NCBI GenBank assembly: GCA_029891385.1
Contig: CM057228.1
Location: 28,400,214 to 28,464,213 of the forward strand
DNA from: Erythroxylum novogranatense
Lineage: Eukaryota > Streptophyta > Magnoliopsida > Malpighiales > Erythroxylaceae
DNA length: 64,000 nucleotides
Direction of reading: 5' to 3'
In this document: positions 11,348-22,130 of the stretch, piece after piece
Layout of the letters: each line of letters begins with the position of its first letter
Position numbering within the stretch: position 1 is the stretch's first letter
The notes under the pieces: generated by a model
Told to the model about the DNA's origin: nothing
The model's input: the letters and a program-made list of their open reading frames with translations, nothing else
Database searches by the model: none
Position numbers and translations under genes: made by a program

Positions 11348-11872
11348 ATTTGTTGTAACATCCCGTCCCTGATGGGAAGGGTAAATTAGGAAATTAGGAC
11401 AGGCTAGGTTGTTGCATTACATATTTGAAATGTAAACATGCATTTGGCCTCTAATTGTAGAGGACTGAATCGTTTGGCACATGCACATATAGGTACATGC
11501 ATTCATGACAATTTCCCGGTATTTGATTGTGAATATGATATGAATTGTGAAATTATGAGATAATTAGATTTGATTATGAATTAATGAGAATTGAGGAATA
11601 ATTGAGTTTAAGTATTAAGTTGGAACTGTATTAGAGTTATTGCCAATTGATAGTGACTCTTTGGAATTTTCTAGAAAATTCCAAAGAAAATGTCCGGACC
11701 GAAAATTTTTCGCGTGGCGGACTGATTGAATGATTAGGACTGAAAAAAAAAATTGTCCAATGGCCATGGAAAATTGATTTATGATTTTAACAATTAATAG
11801 GTCGAATTGGACCGAGAATGGAACTGAAAAGAGAAAGAGATTTAAATGTATGGTGAGGAAGAAGGCTAGAGG

Positions 11873-12150
11873 TATAAATTGTTTAACCTTTAAATATCTT
11901 AGGTGTGAAAATTGACATAGAAAATTCGTTCCCTCCTCCTAGGGCTCGATTCCTTCCCCTCTCCCTTCGATGATTTCATTCCCTCACCTTAGATTTTGCT
12001 TGCTCCTTCTGTGAGGTGAAAGATCAGCTAGAAACCTTGAGAGGAGAGGAAGATCTGTTGGAGTTGAGAGCTCACGTGGATGTTAGAGAAAAGAAGAAGG
12101 GTTAGAGGATTTTCGGAAGAATTGGAGATTTCAGCTTGTTTGGTAAGTGA
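11873..12150 (+). promoter_or_regulatory. LTR promoter and first leader donor (E)
   Basis: TATAAAT at 11873, a C/T-rich patch about 60-100 bp on, and a strong donor TG/GTAAGTG at 12143, 270 bp after the TATA box. D (TATAAATA 21490, donor 21751) and F (TACAAATA 48090 and 53542, donors 48345 and 53801) repeat this spacing within 20 bp. Confidence 0.6.
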
Positions 12151-12249
12151 AATGGCTTTAATGTGTTTTTATGATTGTTTAATGCATGCATGGGTTTAAC
12201 TGTGAAAGATTAGGGTAGTTATGGGTGAGTTATGGAAGTTTTAGAGTGA

Positions 12250-12560
12250 GAAATGGCGAAATCTGATCGGAGAAGGCGACCTGCGACTCGCACGTCGCGA
12301 CGTGCGCTAAGCCTCGCCGCGGCGAATTATCATTTAATTCGTCACAGCGAGCGGGATGGAAGACGTCGCGGCGAGCTCCTCTCGACGTCGTGGCGAGCTC
12401 CTCTCGATGTCGCGGCGAGCGCAAGTCTTCCACGCCGCTACGAGTTCTTCTCCATGGGTCACGGTGAACCCCGAGGGAGACGTTAGCCGCGGCGAGCGTT
12501 CCTCACACCGCGACGAGCGACCCATTTTACGCCGCGGCGAGGAGGCTTTGGTCACGGCGA
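12250..12560 (+). repeat. GC-rich palindromic minisatellite in E
   Basis: Repeats of a degenerate unit built on GTCGCGGCGAGC / CGTCGCGACG words with short spacers, making a CpG-dense island in A/T-rich DNA. It lies just after the leader donor, inside putative intron 1. Equivalent arrays lie at 21890-22130 (D), 29000-29200 and 40250-40480 (C), 48475-48740 and 53940-54175 (F). Arginine-rich open frames here are by-products of the repeat. Confidence 0.75.
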
Positions 12561-13148
12561 GGGATAGTTTTTGATTTGATTTAATTTGTTTTTTTAGGGC
12601 ATAACTAATGGTGTAGACCTCCAATTAAGGTGATGTTTGATTCGTTACGATTTAGAGAAAGAGGTCTACAATTGAGGAAAAGAATAAGAATTTGAATTCA
12701 GGTTTTTGAGATTGCAATTAATGAAAGAAAGTTAAAAATGTGATTGTATTGCAACCTAAGGATTGTTATTGGTAATTGGGGTATAATGTGAGACTTTGAA
12801 AGTAAATTCAATGCTACTGGAAATTTTAGGAACTGAGCATAAAGGATGAATTTGACCTAGAGAATAGAGATATTGATTTTGAGGTAATACCCTAGCGAGT
12901 ATGACTTGATAAATTGACTGAATATTAGAATTGAAATTGGGGAGTTCCGTATTTTGTTATTGAATTAGGATTGAGTCATTATTGAGCAATTGAGTGAAAA
13001 GTTAGCATTTGTCTAAAGAAAGTGGAATTTGAAAAATAGCACGGGGAAAAATCATGAATAGGCATAGTACATCTTTTATTCAAGGCATGTGCATCATCAA
13101 AGTATTTTGACTGTACATTTTGTAATGGAAATTATTTGACTGTTATAG

Positions 13149-13215
13149 AGGCTCCGATGGATCGATATTCCACTGTCATTGCTGAGACTTCCAGGCAGGT
13201 AGCTCGAAAGTTTAG
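13149..13215 (+). other. Candidate LTR mini-exon (E), 67 nt
   Basis: Acceptor TGTTATAG ends at 13148; donor AG/GTGAGTAACCTAG starts at 13216. Starts AGGCTCCGATGGATCG. Introns 1 and 2 would be 1006 and 746 nt. Confidence 0.6.
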
Positions 13216-14356
13216 GTGAGTAACCTAGTTGGTTCCTCAGTCTTTATGTGTTTAATATTATATGCATTGATGCCATGTGGAGATAATGGATGGATATATG
13301 TGTTTGATTTTGATTGATTTCAGACCATGGGTGTCCGAAATATTGAATATGTGATATTGAAGTGCTATTGTATGTAAATGACTATGAAGTCATCAGTGAA
13401 ATAAATTGTAAATGTATACGATTGAATTACCGGACTGAAAGTCCGAAGGAATAGGAAATGGAATTGAAATGTAAGTGACTGTAAATGGAAATTGGAACAT
13501 GTGCATTCATGCATAATGGCATGATCAGATAATGACAGTTGTGACCGGATCAGCCAACGATTTTCAGAGGTTAAAGCTCAACGCAATAAGGGCCTCGAGC
13601 CCAACGTATTTGTTAGAGCCATAGGCTCAATGATCAGGGCTTCAAGCCCAACGTAATACCGAGCTTCGAGCTCGAGGGGAGTTAGTGCATACCCTGAGGG
13701 CTCTCCTACTCCCTAGACGCGTCTATTGAATATTGATCACTGATAAGCACTCGGTCACAACACCGTAATAAATTGGAAAGAGTCACATGTGCATCATATA
13801 TATGAATGATTAATTGTGAATTGTGTAAAAAGGCGAAATGCCTTACATTTGTGAAATGTGATATTTGGTAAATTGTGTGTATATGCATGAATTGAGTGAA
13901 CCATCGATGATGGTTTCTCATTGAGTTTGCAAACTCACCCAACATTGCAATTATTTTTTAGGAATTGACGAGTACCCTGTTAGTGAAACGGGAGTATGAT
14001 TACTGCAAGAGAGTCAGAGTTTGAAGTCGGGATCAGTTCACGTCTACATTTGAGTCATTTCGATTTTTATGTAAATTTGTAATTTCACAAGAATTGCATT
14101 GTTATTGAAAAAGACCCCAATTGATTAATGTTGTATTGTAAATGGATTATTGAAATAGTGTTTTGACTGAAAATGTTTTTGTATCGCGGGCCTAAATGGT
14201 TTATTGATTTACGTGCACTCGATTGTTTTCAAAAAGAAAAATGTCATACTGGGTTTTAAATTAATTTGACTGCTCTAGCATACCTCCCTCGCGGGGCACG
14301 GGCTCAGATATCACCATTGATATCGGGTTCAGGTCTTGCAGGAGTGGGATGCTACA

Positions 14357-14952
14357 TTTGCCTTCACTCTCTCTATAAGCTTTACCATATCAAAATCTTT
14401 GTTTTGTACTCTTTTGATTCTATCATGTAACATTGGCCTCAACTTCAAAGTAGCAATTAGTGCCTCATCTTGCTCCAGATTCAGCTCTACATTTAGAGCT
14501 CTCAAATGAATCAGATTAGGTAACCTTGATAACTGAATCTGAGCTGTATTGATATTAGACTTCCTGTTCAAAGCATCTACCACCATATTAGCTTTCCCCG
14601 GGTGGTACTCAATAGTGCAATCATAATCTTTCAATAATTCAATCCATCTCCTCTGCCTCAAGTTTAACTCCCTCTGACTCAATAGATACCTCAGACTCTT
14701 ATGATCAGTGTATATCTAAAAAGTCTCTCCATATAAATAATGTCTCTAAATCTTTAGAGCAAAGACAACTGCAGCTAGCTCTAAATCATATACCGGGTAA
14801 TAAATCTCGTTAGACCTTAATTGTCTCGATGCATAGGCAATCACCTTGCCATATTGCATCAGTACACATCCTAAACCTTGATGTGACACATCACTGTACA
14901 CCACATAACCTTCATTACCCGATGGAATAGTCAACACCGGTGCAGTATTCAA
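14357..14952 (-). pseudogene. Element B: RNase H domain and tether
   Basis: The minus-strand segment 14746-14952 gives [20 protein letters not shown], containing the first catalytic Asp, and [13 protein letters not shown] with the Glu. After a stop, [13 protein letters not shown] supplies the next Asp. 14362-14682 carries [14 protein letters not shown] and [18 protein letters not shown] (RNase H end), then the tether to integrase with [15 protein letters not shown]. Two stops lie in KI-RHYLYGETF-IY. Cut by E at 14357. Confidence 0.88.
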
Positions 14953-15893
14953 CCGATGTTTCAGCTCCTCAAAGCTCTTCTAACACTCCTCATTCCAATT
15001 GAACACTACATTCTTCCTCAAAAGTTTTGTCAAAGGAGCCGAGATAAAAAAAACCCCTCAACAAATCTCCGGTAATATCCGGCTAATCCTAAGAAGCTTC
15101 AAATCTCCGACACATTTCTCGGAGCTTCCCAATTCATCACTGCCTCTACTTTGTTCAGATCCACTTGTATGCCATCTCCAGTCACTATATGCCCCATAAA
15201 TATAACTTGATCCAACCAAAATTCACACTTACTGAATTTGGCATACAACTGTTTTTCCCTCATAATCTATAAGATGACTCTCAAATGTTCAGCATGCTCC
15301 TTTCTGCTCTTCGAATATACCAAGATATCATCAATAAACACAATCACAAAGCGATCCAGGTAGGGCTGAAACACTTTATTCATTAAGGTCATAAAAGCTA
15401 TCGAGGCATTAGTTAACCCAAACCGCATCACTAAAAACTCAAAATGCCCATACCTGCTCCTGAATACACTCTTAGGGATATCATTCTCGGCTATCTTCAA
15501 CTGGTAATACCCTGATCTTAGATCCAGCTTAGTAAATACCTGAGCTCCCTGCAACTGATCAAGTAAATCATCAATTCTAGTTAACGGATACTTGTTCTTC
15601 ACTGTCACCCGATTTAGTTGCCTAGAATCGATGCATAACCTCAACGTCCCATCCTTCTTCGTTACAAATAGCATTGGAGCTCCTTAAGGTGAAACACTGG
15701 GTCTAATGAAACCCTTTTCCAATAACTCTTGAAGTTGAGCCTTCAGCTCCTTCAGTTCTATAGGTGCCATCCTATACGGAGGAATAGATATAGGAGCAGC
15801 ACCTGGAACTAAATCAATTGTGAACTCTATTTCCCGATATGGTGGTAACCCAAGTAACTCTTCAGGAAACACATCCAGGAACTCCCTAACCAA
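14953..15893 (-). pseudogene. Element B: reverse transcriptase
   Basis: Minus strand. 15684-15893 starts RT with [20 protein letters not shown] and [16 protein letters not shown]. 15267-15674 gives [39 protein letters not shown] and the catalytic [14 protein letters not shown] at about 15303-15350. A stop separates the two segments (after RPSVSP) and others break 14953-15266, where [14 protein letters not shown] and [12 protein letters not shown] are still readable. Its close similarity to RT of C makes it a useful reference for judging indels there. Confidence 0.9.
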
Positions 15894-16580
15894 TGGAATG
15901 TCCTGTGCACTCTGCTCAATCCTAGTGTCAATAATGTGAGCCAGATAAGCTTCACATCCTCCCTATATTATCCTCAATGCACTCGTGAAGGATATCATCC
16001 TAACTGACACTGCCTGACTAACTCCTCTGAATACTGCCCTAGGCTGACCAGGAGATTTCAATGCTACCTCCTTAGTGTAGCATTTCATGATGGCCCTATG
16101 GGCAGTGAGCCAAACCATACCTAAAATCATATCTATCTCCCTCAACTACATTACTATCAAGTCTGCCTCAAACTCTGCTCGATCAATCTTGATTAAGCAC
16201 TCCTTGCATACCTCACCAATAACAGTAGTACTATCTAGAGGTGTACTCACCTCTAGTCCATACGGCAAAAACTCCCTATCACAATGAAATCTACATGCCA
16301 AATGCGGTGTGATAAAGGAGTGTGTGGATCCTGGGTCTAGTAGTGCAAATGCCTCCAAAGCATAAACAAGAAGCGCACCTGCAACTACATCTGGTGAGTC
16401 TTGGGCCTCCTGCCTGGTCATAGCATAGACCCTAGCCTGGGACTGAGGTCGATTGCCTTGTCCCTCAAGCTTCATGGAAAAACTCCCAACTCTCCCTCTC
16501 TCTCTTTCTCGGCCTCTCTGTCTAGATGCACCACCCCTGCTCTGCTGGACTGTAGCATCACTACCAGAACTCCCACTCAC
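15894..16580 (-). pseudogene. Element B: protease (active site intact)
   Basis: The minus-strand open stretch 16146-16580 (144 aa) holds QSQARVYAMTRQEAQDSPDV, then FALLDPGSTHSFITPHLACR, with the retropepsin D-x-G triad in the plant gypsy form DPGSTHSF. The flap and second half follow in 15963-16145 (MILGMVWLTAHRAIMKC) after one stop at 16145. The upstream Arg-rich stretch (RQRGRERERGR) is the basic linker after the zinc knuckle. The protease would cut Gag-Pol in the virus-like particle. Confidence 0.88.
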
Positions 16581-16599
16581 ACCAGACTAGGCTCCAGTA

Positions 16600-16720
16600 A
16601 CCACCGGACAATCTCTAACTTTGTGTTCTAAAGAGCTGCATGTAAAACAAGCTCCTGACACAGTCCAACACTCTACACCGTTCCTTTTCCCACAATGCTC
16701 ACATGGGGGCCGCCGGTTCT
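16600..16720 (-). pseudogene. Element B: nucleocapsid zinc knuckles
   Basis: The minus strand reads CEHCGKRNGVEC and then CFTCSSLEHKVRDCPVV, a full C-x2-C-x4-H-x4-C knuckle. It is separated from the capsid ORF by a stop near 16779 and from protease by a stop near 16590. The order capsid, knuckles, protease is normal. Confidence 0.85.
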
Positions 16721-16778
16721 ACACTGTACCTTGTCTACCACCAAACTATATAAATCTATCCCTCTTTGCAGTTCCTGA

Positions 16779-17576
16779 CTATCTAGGTCCACCTGATGAT
16801 CTGAATGATCTACTCTGGCACTTACTGAAATTCCTGCCAAAACTGTCATGTCTCTCACTAGGCCTCCTTCCTTTGGACCCTTGCTTGATCTCTGTTTGTT
16901 TTTCCTTCATTAGCTGTTCAATTCTAATTGAGGCAGCTCTCAACCCAGTGAAAGTGCCCATATCTGACCTCGCCAGCCTTGTCCTGATCTCCATATTAAG
17001 CCCATTTTCAAACCTCCTACATTTGTCTTCTTCTGTGGGGATTAAAGTAGTAACATAACCCATCAACTCATTGAATCTGACCTCATACTCAACCACTGAC
17101 ATCCTACCTTGCTTCAATTCTAAGAACTCTTGCATCTTCATGTCCAGGTAGATCTTGGGCATATAGTTGTCTCTGAATACCCTTAGAAAGTCTTCCCACT
17201 TCAACTGACAAGGCCTGGTGGTACTGCCTGAAGCAGTCTTCCACCACTGGTAAGCTGGGCCATGCAGTAATGATACTGTATAATCAAACCTCTCATCAAC
17301 CTCGCAGTCCATCTGATCGAAGACTCTCTCTGTTCTCTCTAACCATCCCTCGGCCTCAGCAGGGTCTGTGTTGCCATAGAAGTCTATAGCTCCCTGCTTC
17401 CGTAGCCTATCATACCTCCTCTCCCTTCTCTCTGGAACTCTAGGAGGCAATCCCTCAGATCGAGGTACTGAGGACTCTCTACTGGCTCCTACAAATCCTT
17501 GGTCAGCTGGTTGATCAATCTGATCACCTAAGGCGGATGACCTATAACAAGTGATAACTTCAATCATTATCTGCAT
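16779..17576 (-). CDS. Element B: gag capsid ORF, 265 codons open
   Basis: Longest open gag in the window (minus strand). From the N-side: RSSALGDQIDQPADQG; ERRERRYDRLRKQGAIDFYG; TDPAEAEGWLERTERVFDQM; GPAYQWWKTASG; WEDFLRVFRDNYMPKIYLDM; YEVRFNELMGYV; EEDKCRRFENGLNMEIRTRL, matching the plant retrotransposon gag domain throughout. It forms the particle shell and binds RNA. The first Met at 17576 precedes an acceptor-like TTATAG/GTCATCCG (AG 17542-17543) that is conserved in C and F, so the first 11 or so codons may be intronic and the true N-terminus may come from a spliced leader. The knuckles follow after one stop. Confidence 0.85.
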   Translation of the reverse strand: MQIMIEVITCYRSSALGDQIDQPADQGFVGASRESSVPRSEGLPPRVPERRERRYDRLRKQGAIDFYGNTDPAEAEGWLERTERVFDQMDCEVDERFDYTVSLLHGPAYQWWKTASGSTTRPCQLKWEDFLRVFRDNYMPKIYLDMKMQEFLELKQGRMSVVEYEVRFNELMGYVTTLIPTEEDKCRRFENGLNMEIRTRLARSDMGTFTGLRAASIRIEQLMKEKQTEIKQGSKGRRPSERHDSFGRNFSKCQSRSFRSSGGPR

Positions 17577-17632
17577 TGTTTAAGATATTTCATGCTTATC
17601 ATTCCTATATGTCCCAACAGATGCTAAATCAT

Positions 17633-17644
17633 GCTCTGATACCA
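17633..17644 (-). promoter_or_regulatory. Element B primer-binding site
   Basis: Minus-strand TGGTATCAGAGC is complementary to the 3' end of plant initiator-Met tRNA. It lies 6 nt inside the 5' LTR end, the usual position. Confidence 0.92.
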
Positions 17645-18673
17645 CCTAAATGTAGCACCCGCTTACCTCAGGGTACATACTAGGACGCCCGAAGATCACC
17701 TCGGCACATATCCTACGACAAGGGTGAGCTACTTTCGATCACTACATTCACTTCCAATGGCATGGTATCACAATTTACTTAAAAAGCATCATAATAAGAT
17801 CACAATATTTTAAATCCACTTTTCCTCATAACGTTTTGTAATCACCAAAGTCTACATTGTGCCTTTCAATATTTCCCTTAGGAACACATCAAAACCTAAT
17901 ACAAAAGGACTATATGAGAGAGGAAAAATATATGCAGCCTATCTAAACTTTCCACAAATTCCAGCTGACCGACCTTTGAGCCATGACTTCACTTGCCAAC
18001 ACACAATCCACACGGCTGGTAGAGCCTCTCAATAGCTAGAATAGTCTCGCAATCCTGAAAAGATAACGTTACAATTTTGATGAGTTTTGCGAACTCAATG
18101 AGGTAACCATCATCGATGGTTCAGTCAATTCATGCATCACATCATTACGTAAAACATAATATTCAGCTATTTGCATATTCACAACATATCACATTGTCCA
18201 TACAAAACACACATCAATTATAATTGACAATGCACGTGAGACTCACTTTCATTTATTATTGTCGTTATGACCGAAGGCCTTTTTACCAGCTCATCCCTTC
18301 ATGGATGTCAAGCTTTGTAGTATAACGTGTAATATCCCTTAGTGGATATCAGGTACAGTCGCACTCGAGCCCGAGGCTCTATTCACATTTTGAGCTTTAA
18401 GCTCTTTATCCTGGCAACTCCGGTCATAACTTCCTTTATCTTACATGTATTCATGTAATGAATGTTTCACATAAATAACCTCAGTCAATCACATGGATGC
18501 ACATTCACGTTTAGATTACATTCATCATCAAACCTTAGTCCGGCATTCAGCAGAAATGCTGAGCACGCTTTTGCATTCATATATACATTCACAATTTGGA
18601 GCACTTAAATAACTCATTCTAACCATATTCTCAAGTAGACAATTAATTGAGTGAGAACATCTAGGTTACTCAC

Positions 18674-18741
18674 AGGTCGCTCCTGAAGCTAATGCCTGGA
18701 AGATTCAGCAACGTCTGGAAGTTGACGGTCTAGTTGTTCCT
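18674..18741 (-). other. Candidate LTR mini-exon (B right LTR), 68 nt
   Basis: Minus strand: GTTATAG acceptor, exon starting AGGAACAACTAGACCG, donor CCT/GTGAGTAACCTAG. The left LTR has lost both sites. Confidence 0.55.
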
Positions 18742-18890
18742 CTATAACAATTAGCATACATGATATCACAATTTTTACCATTAAGAGTGTTCAATAATGC
18801 ACATGTATGAGATGAATTATGTACAATGCATGTTCATGATAAATCTCAGGTCTCGCTCCTTGATTCCTCTCAACACTATCCCCATACCAA

Positions 18891-20226
18891 AATTCATTTT
18901 AGTATAACTAACACTTAGGTTTATGCCTCATTAGAACCATTGAAAACACAGTTCATTACCCATTGACTTACCTTCAGACTTTCTGAAACACCCCTTTCAG
19001 GTTTACTGTTCACGTTCAATAAGAAGGCAAAACTTGTAAAATTTGAGCCCACTATCTTCTATAAAGGTGTTCCTCTATCTTTTATCTTTCCATTGACACC
19101 AAAATCACTCAATTTGGTTCAGTAATTTGGAAGATATGACTCAAACATTTTCATACTGTTCCTCTCCAAAACAGTGTACTATACCCAATGTCCATCCAGA
19201 AATTGAACATCTTAGAGACTGGATCAAGATTCAACTTCTTCATATGATTTTTAGACCTATTTCTCTAGTTTACTACAAATCAAGAATAACCTCAATTGGA
19301 ATTTTACAAATCAAGATATCATCAAAATACTGAAATATGTTCAGTAAAATATCCAGTTCATGCTCCTTCCACCGATACCCTTACTATGATTCAATCAATC
19401 ATTTTCAATTTAATACCAAAAACCATAAAAGTTTGTGGAGAGATAAAGAAATGTGTTAGGAATCCAATGCTTCAAAAATTAGGTCATTTGGAGGTCTAAA
19501 GAAGAAGTTATGACCAAATGATTCCAGACTGCTTTTGCTTTCGTCTTAGTTCTATCGTCTCATTTCCATCCTCTCATTTCTATCGTCTGCTTTTCTTCCG
19601 TTTCATTTCTATCGTCTGCTTTTCTTCCGTCTCATTTCTATCATCTGTTTTTCTTCCGTCTCATTTCTATCATCTGTTTTTCTTCCGTCTCATTTCTATT
19701 GTCTGTTTTTCTTCCGTCTCATTTCTATCGTCTACTTTTCTTCCGTCTCATTTCTATCGTCTGCTTTTCTTTCGTCTCATTTCTATCGTTTACTTTTCTT
19801 CCCCATAATGTCTTCACATATAAGGATCATAACTTTTGACTCTGATGTCCAAAATTTTCATGCTATATACCGTTGGAAAGATAAAAGAAAGTTCTACAAC
19901 TTTCTATAAGGAACTTTGCCAAAATCTATCTAGATCAAGTCCAAATTTTCTCCCAAAATCAGAACACGAATTTTACAATCAGCTTTCAACGCCCTGCAAC
20001 CTATTCTCAACTTCATGACAACTTTTGAGACTCTTAGAGACAGAACTGAAATTCGATGTCTTCATACAAAATGTAGCCATGTGTCTCTAGTTTAATTCAA
20101 ATTAAGAATTATTTTGTTTAGACAACTAGAGAAAACGTTATGGTTAAAAAAACTAAAGTGTATTCAGTGAACATTTTTCAGATTTTCAAACTTTCAATAT
20201 TTTATATTACCAAAACATCAATTTTT
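18891..20226. repeat. 1.3 kb block unique to the B right LTR, related to the LTR of A
   Basis: The left LTR goes directly from the conserved CTATACCAAAA to AAAAACTAATTT. The right LTR has 1.3 kb between these points. It contains diverged modules like those in the LTRs of A and X, a 29-bp minisatellite, and a closing module (19808-19930: ATAACTTTTGACTC, CCGTTGGAAAGATAAA, CTACAACTTTCT) that matches 25427-25505 of element A in the same orientation. TACCAAAA occurs at both block edges, so loss from the left copy by recombination between short repeats is the simplest account. Confidence 0.7.
19531..19805. repeat. 29-bp minisatellite
   Basis: About nine tandem copies of a 29-bp unit with ATCGTCTGCTTTTCTTCC and CGTCTCATTTCT words. 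It produces an open frame on the plus strand (Phe/Ser/Leu-rich), which is a repeat artefact and not a gene. Confidence 0.9.
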
Positions 20227-21889
20227 AAAAAAAACTAATTTAACACTATAACTGAATTTATTTCTTCCCAACTACCCAGTATTTATGAACAACCATGTAA
20301 ATGTCATTTTTCATGCAGATGACAATAATCTATCAACTTTATTTCACAAATCACCAACTCTAAGGGATTTCTTCACCACTTACCTGCTGAAAACTCCAAA
20401 ATCTTCAAGCCCTAAACTCCACACATTTTACGTACTTCATTGAGTACAATGACCAGCTTCTAGTTTTTTCTCAGGATAGAGGACACAAATGACAAAATAG
20501 GTTTGGTGAAGGAAAGGAAAAATACAGAAGTCTCTTGGAAGGTATTTGATGAAAAACTCTGGGTTTCAAAAGGAAGATTGGAAAAGATGTTAGTAAGGAA
20601 GGGACTTAGACAAGACTTAACCTGTCAACTCTCAAAGAATGGTAACCTACTTCTAGAAAGAGTACAAAAGACTAAGTGACACTTGTCACTTACCCAATAC
20701 CCAAGTTCTAACTTAGTTTCTTTTGAAACTGACTCCCTTGACTATCATCTTTACAATCCAACTATCTCCAAGCTTCTTTTAATTTCTTGTTCCCTATTAT
20801 AAATATATATCTTTCTCAATACTCCATAAATTCACCAACATATACAAATATAATATTTCCACCAATCACTAATATTTCCAATGTAAAACGCCCATAACTC
20901 TAAAAAATCATAGATCCATCCATTTATACCCGAAGTTATTCATGAATGCATGTACAATTATTTTCATGTGCAAATTCATTCACTATTCATGTAACATCCC
21001 GTTACTGTTAGCAAGGGCATTATGGTAATATTGGGTCGGACTGATAGGTTTCATTGCATTCACTGATTGATCATATTACTGGCCTCTGATCATAGAGGAA
21101 CAGGTTTCTTACATATGCATTTATTCATAGGTACATGCATTCATGATTTTCTGGCATTTTAAATTGCGAGTATGAACTGCTGGATTGTGAACTGGAAACT
21201 GACTGGATCGTGATTAATTGAGAAATTAGGAGTAAGTGGGCTCGAATGACTGATTTAGAATAATTTAAGAGTGATTGGCAATTGATAGTGGCTTATAGGA
21301 AATTTTTTGGAGATTCGGGAGAAAATGCATGGACCGAAAATTTTCGAGTGACAGACCGATTGACCGTATGGTACTGAAAGAATTGTTCAATGGCAATGGA
21401 AAAATTAGAGTTATACTGTTAGGAAATTAAAAATGTTGAGCCATTGAAATTTAGAGACTGAAATTTGAACTGATTTGGAGACTTATGTCTATAAATACTT
21501 AGGTTTGAAATTTGGGGATTTTATCCTAAGGCTTTAGCATTTCTTCTTCTTCTCCCACGGTGATCTTCGATTCCTCCCATCGGTGAGGTTCTTCGATCTT
21601 TCCTTGTGGTTCTTTCCTCATTGTGCAAGGCTAACTTGTTTATTGTTATTGATGAAGGTTGAGAAGCTTTGAGAGTGGTTAATCGTTGATATTGAAGGAT
21701 TTTAGGGTTTACGGTGATTTGAGAGATTTGTGGATTTGAGGCTGTGATTGGTAAGTTTTAATAGTTTTAATGTGGTATTAATAGTTTTTGATGCATTTAT
21801 GGCACTTATTATGGTTGATTTGGGTAGTTGAGAGTGTTAATGGGGATTTTAGAGAGAGAAATGGACGAAAAGCGATCGGAGAAGACGGA

Positions 21890-22130
21890 GGCACGACCCG
21901 CACGTCGCGACGTCTGGCGCAACCTCGCCGCGACGAGTAAATTAAGTGCTTTCGCCCGACGAAAGGCGAATGAGACGCCCATGACGAAAGTATGGTTTCA
22001 CGCCATGCGTGAACGTTTTTACGTCTACGCGCGGCGAACGCGAAGAAGATGCCTTGCATGCAAGCGTCCTTCACGCTAGCGGCGACGACCTTCATGCCTT
22101 GGCGAGGATGTAGGTCGTGCGAAGAGCGAT
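21890..22130 (+). repeat. GC-rich minisatellite in D
   Basis: Decayed version of the CGTCGCGACG / GCGGCGA array, in the same position after the leader donor as in E, C and F. Confidence 0.6.

Larger units (their letters stand above)
11354..14356 (+). mobile_element. E: 3.0 kb solo LTR inserted in pol of B
   Basis: Begins TGTAACATCCCGTCC, ends GGGATGCTACA, and is flanked by tttgt (11349-11353) and tttgc (14357-14361), a 5-bp duplication with one change. Orientation is opposite to B. It shows the clearest promoter layout in the window: TATAAAT (11873-11879), a pyrimidine-rich stretch (11930-11970), an ATG-containing leader, donor GGTAAGTG (GT at 12143), a GC-rich minisatellite in intron 1, mini-exon (13149-13215), branch-like CTCAC (13934-13938) and acceptor TTTTTTAG (13960-13961). 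It splits the RNase H/integrase linker of B. Confidence 0.92.

Noticed and set aside
12253..12624. Arg/Ala-rich open frames on both strands
   Set aside because: By-products of the CGTCGCGGCGAGC minisatellite; the same kind of frame appears in each copy with no conservation of reading frame.
19518..19808. 96-codon Phe/Ser/Leu-rich frame
   Set aside because: Translation of a 29-bp tandem repeat lacking stops; no start context or domain.
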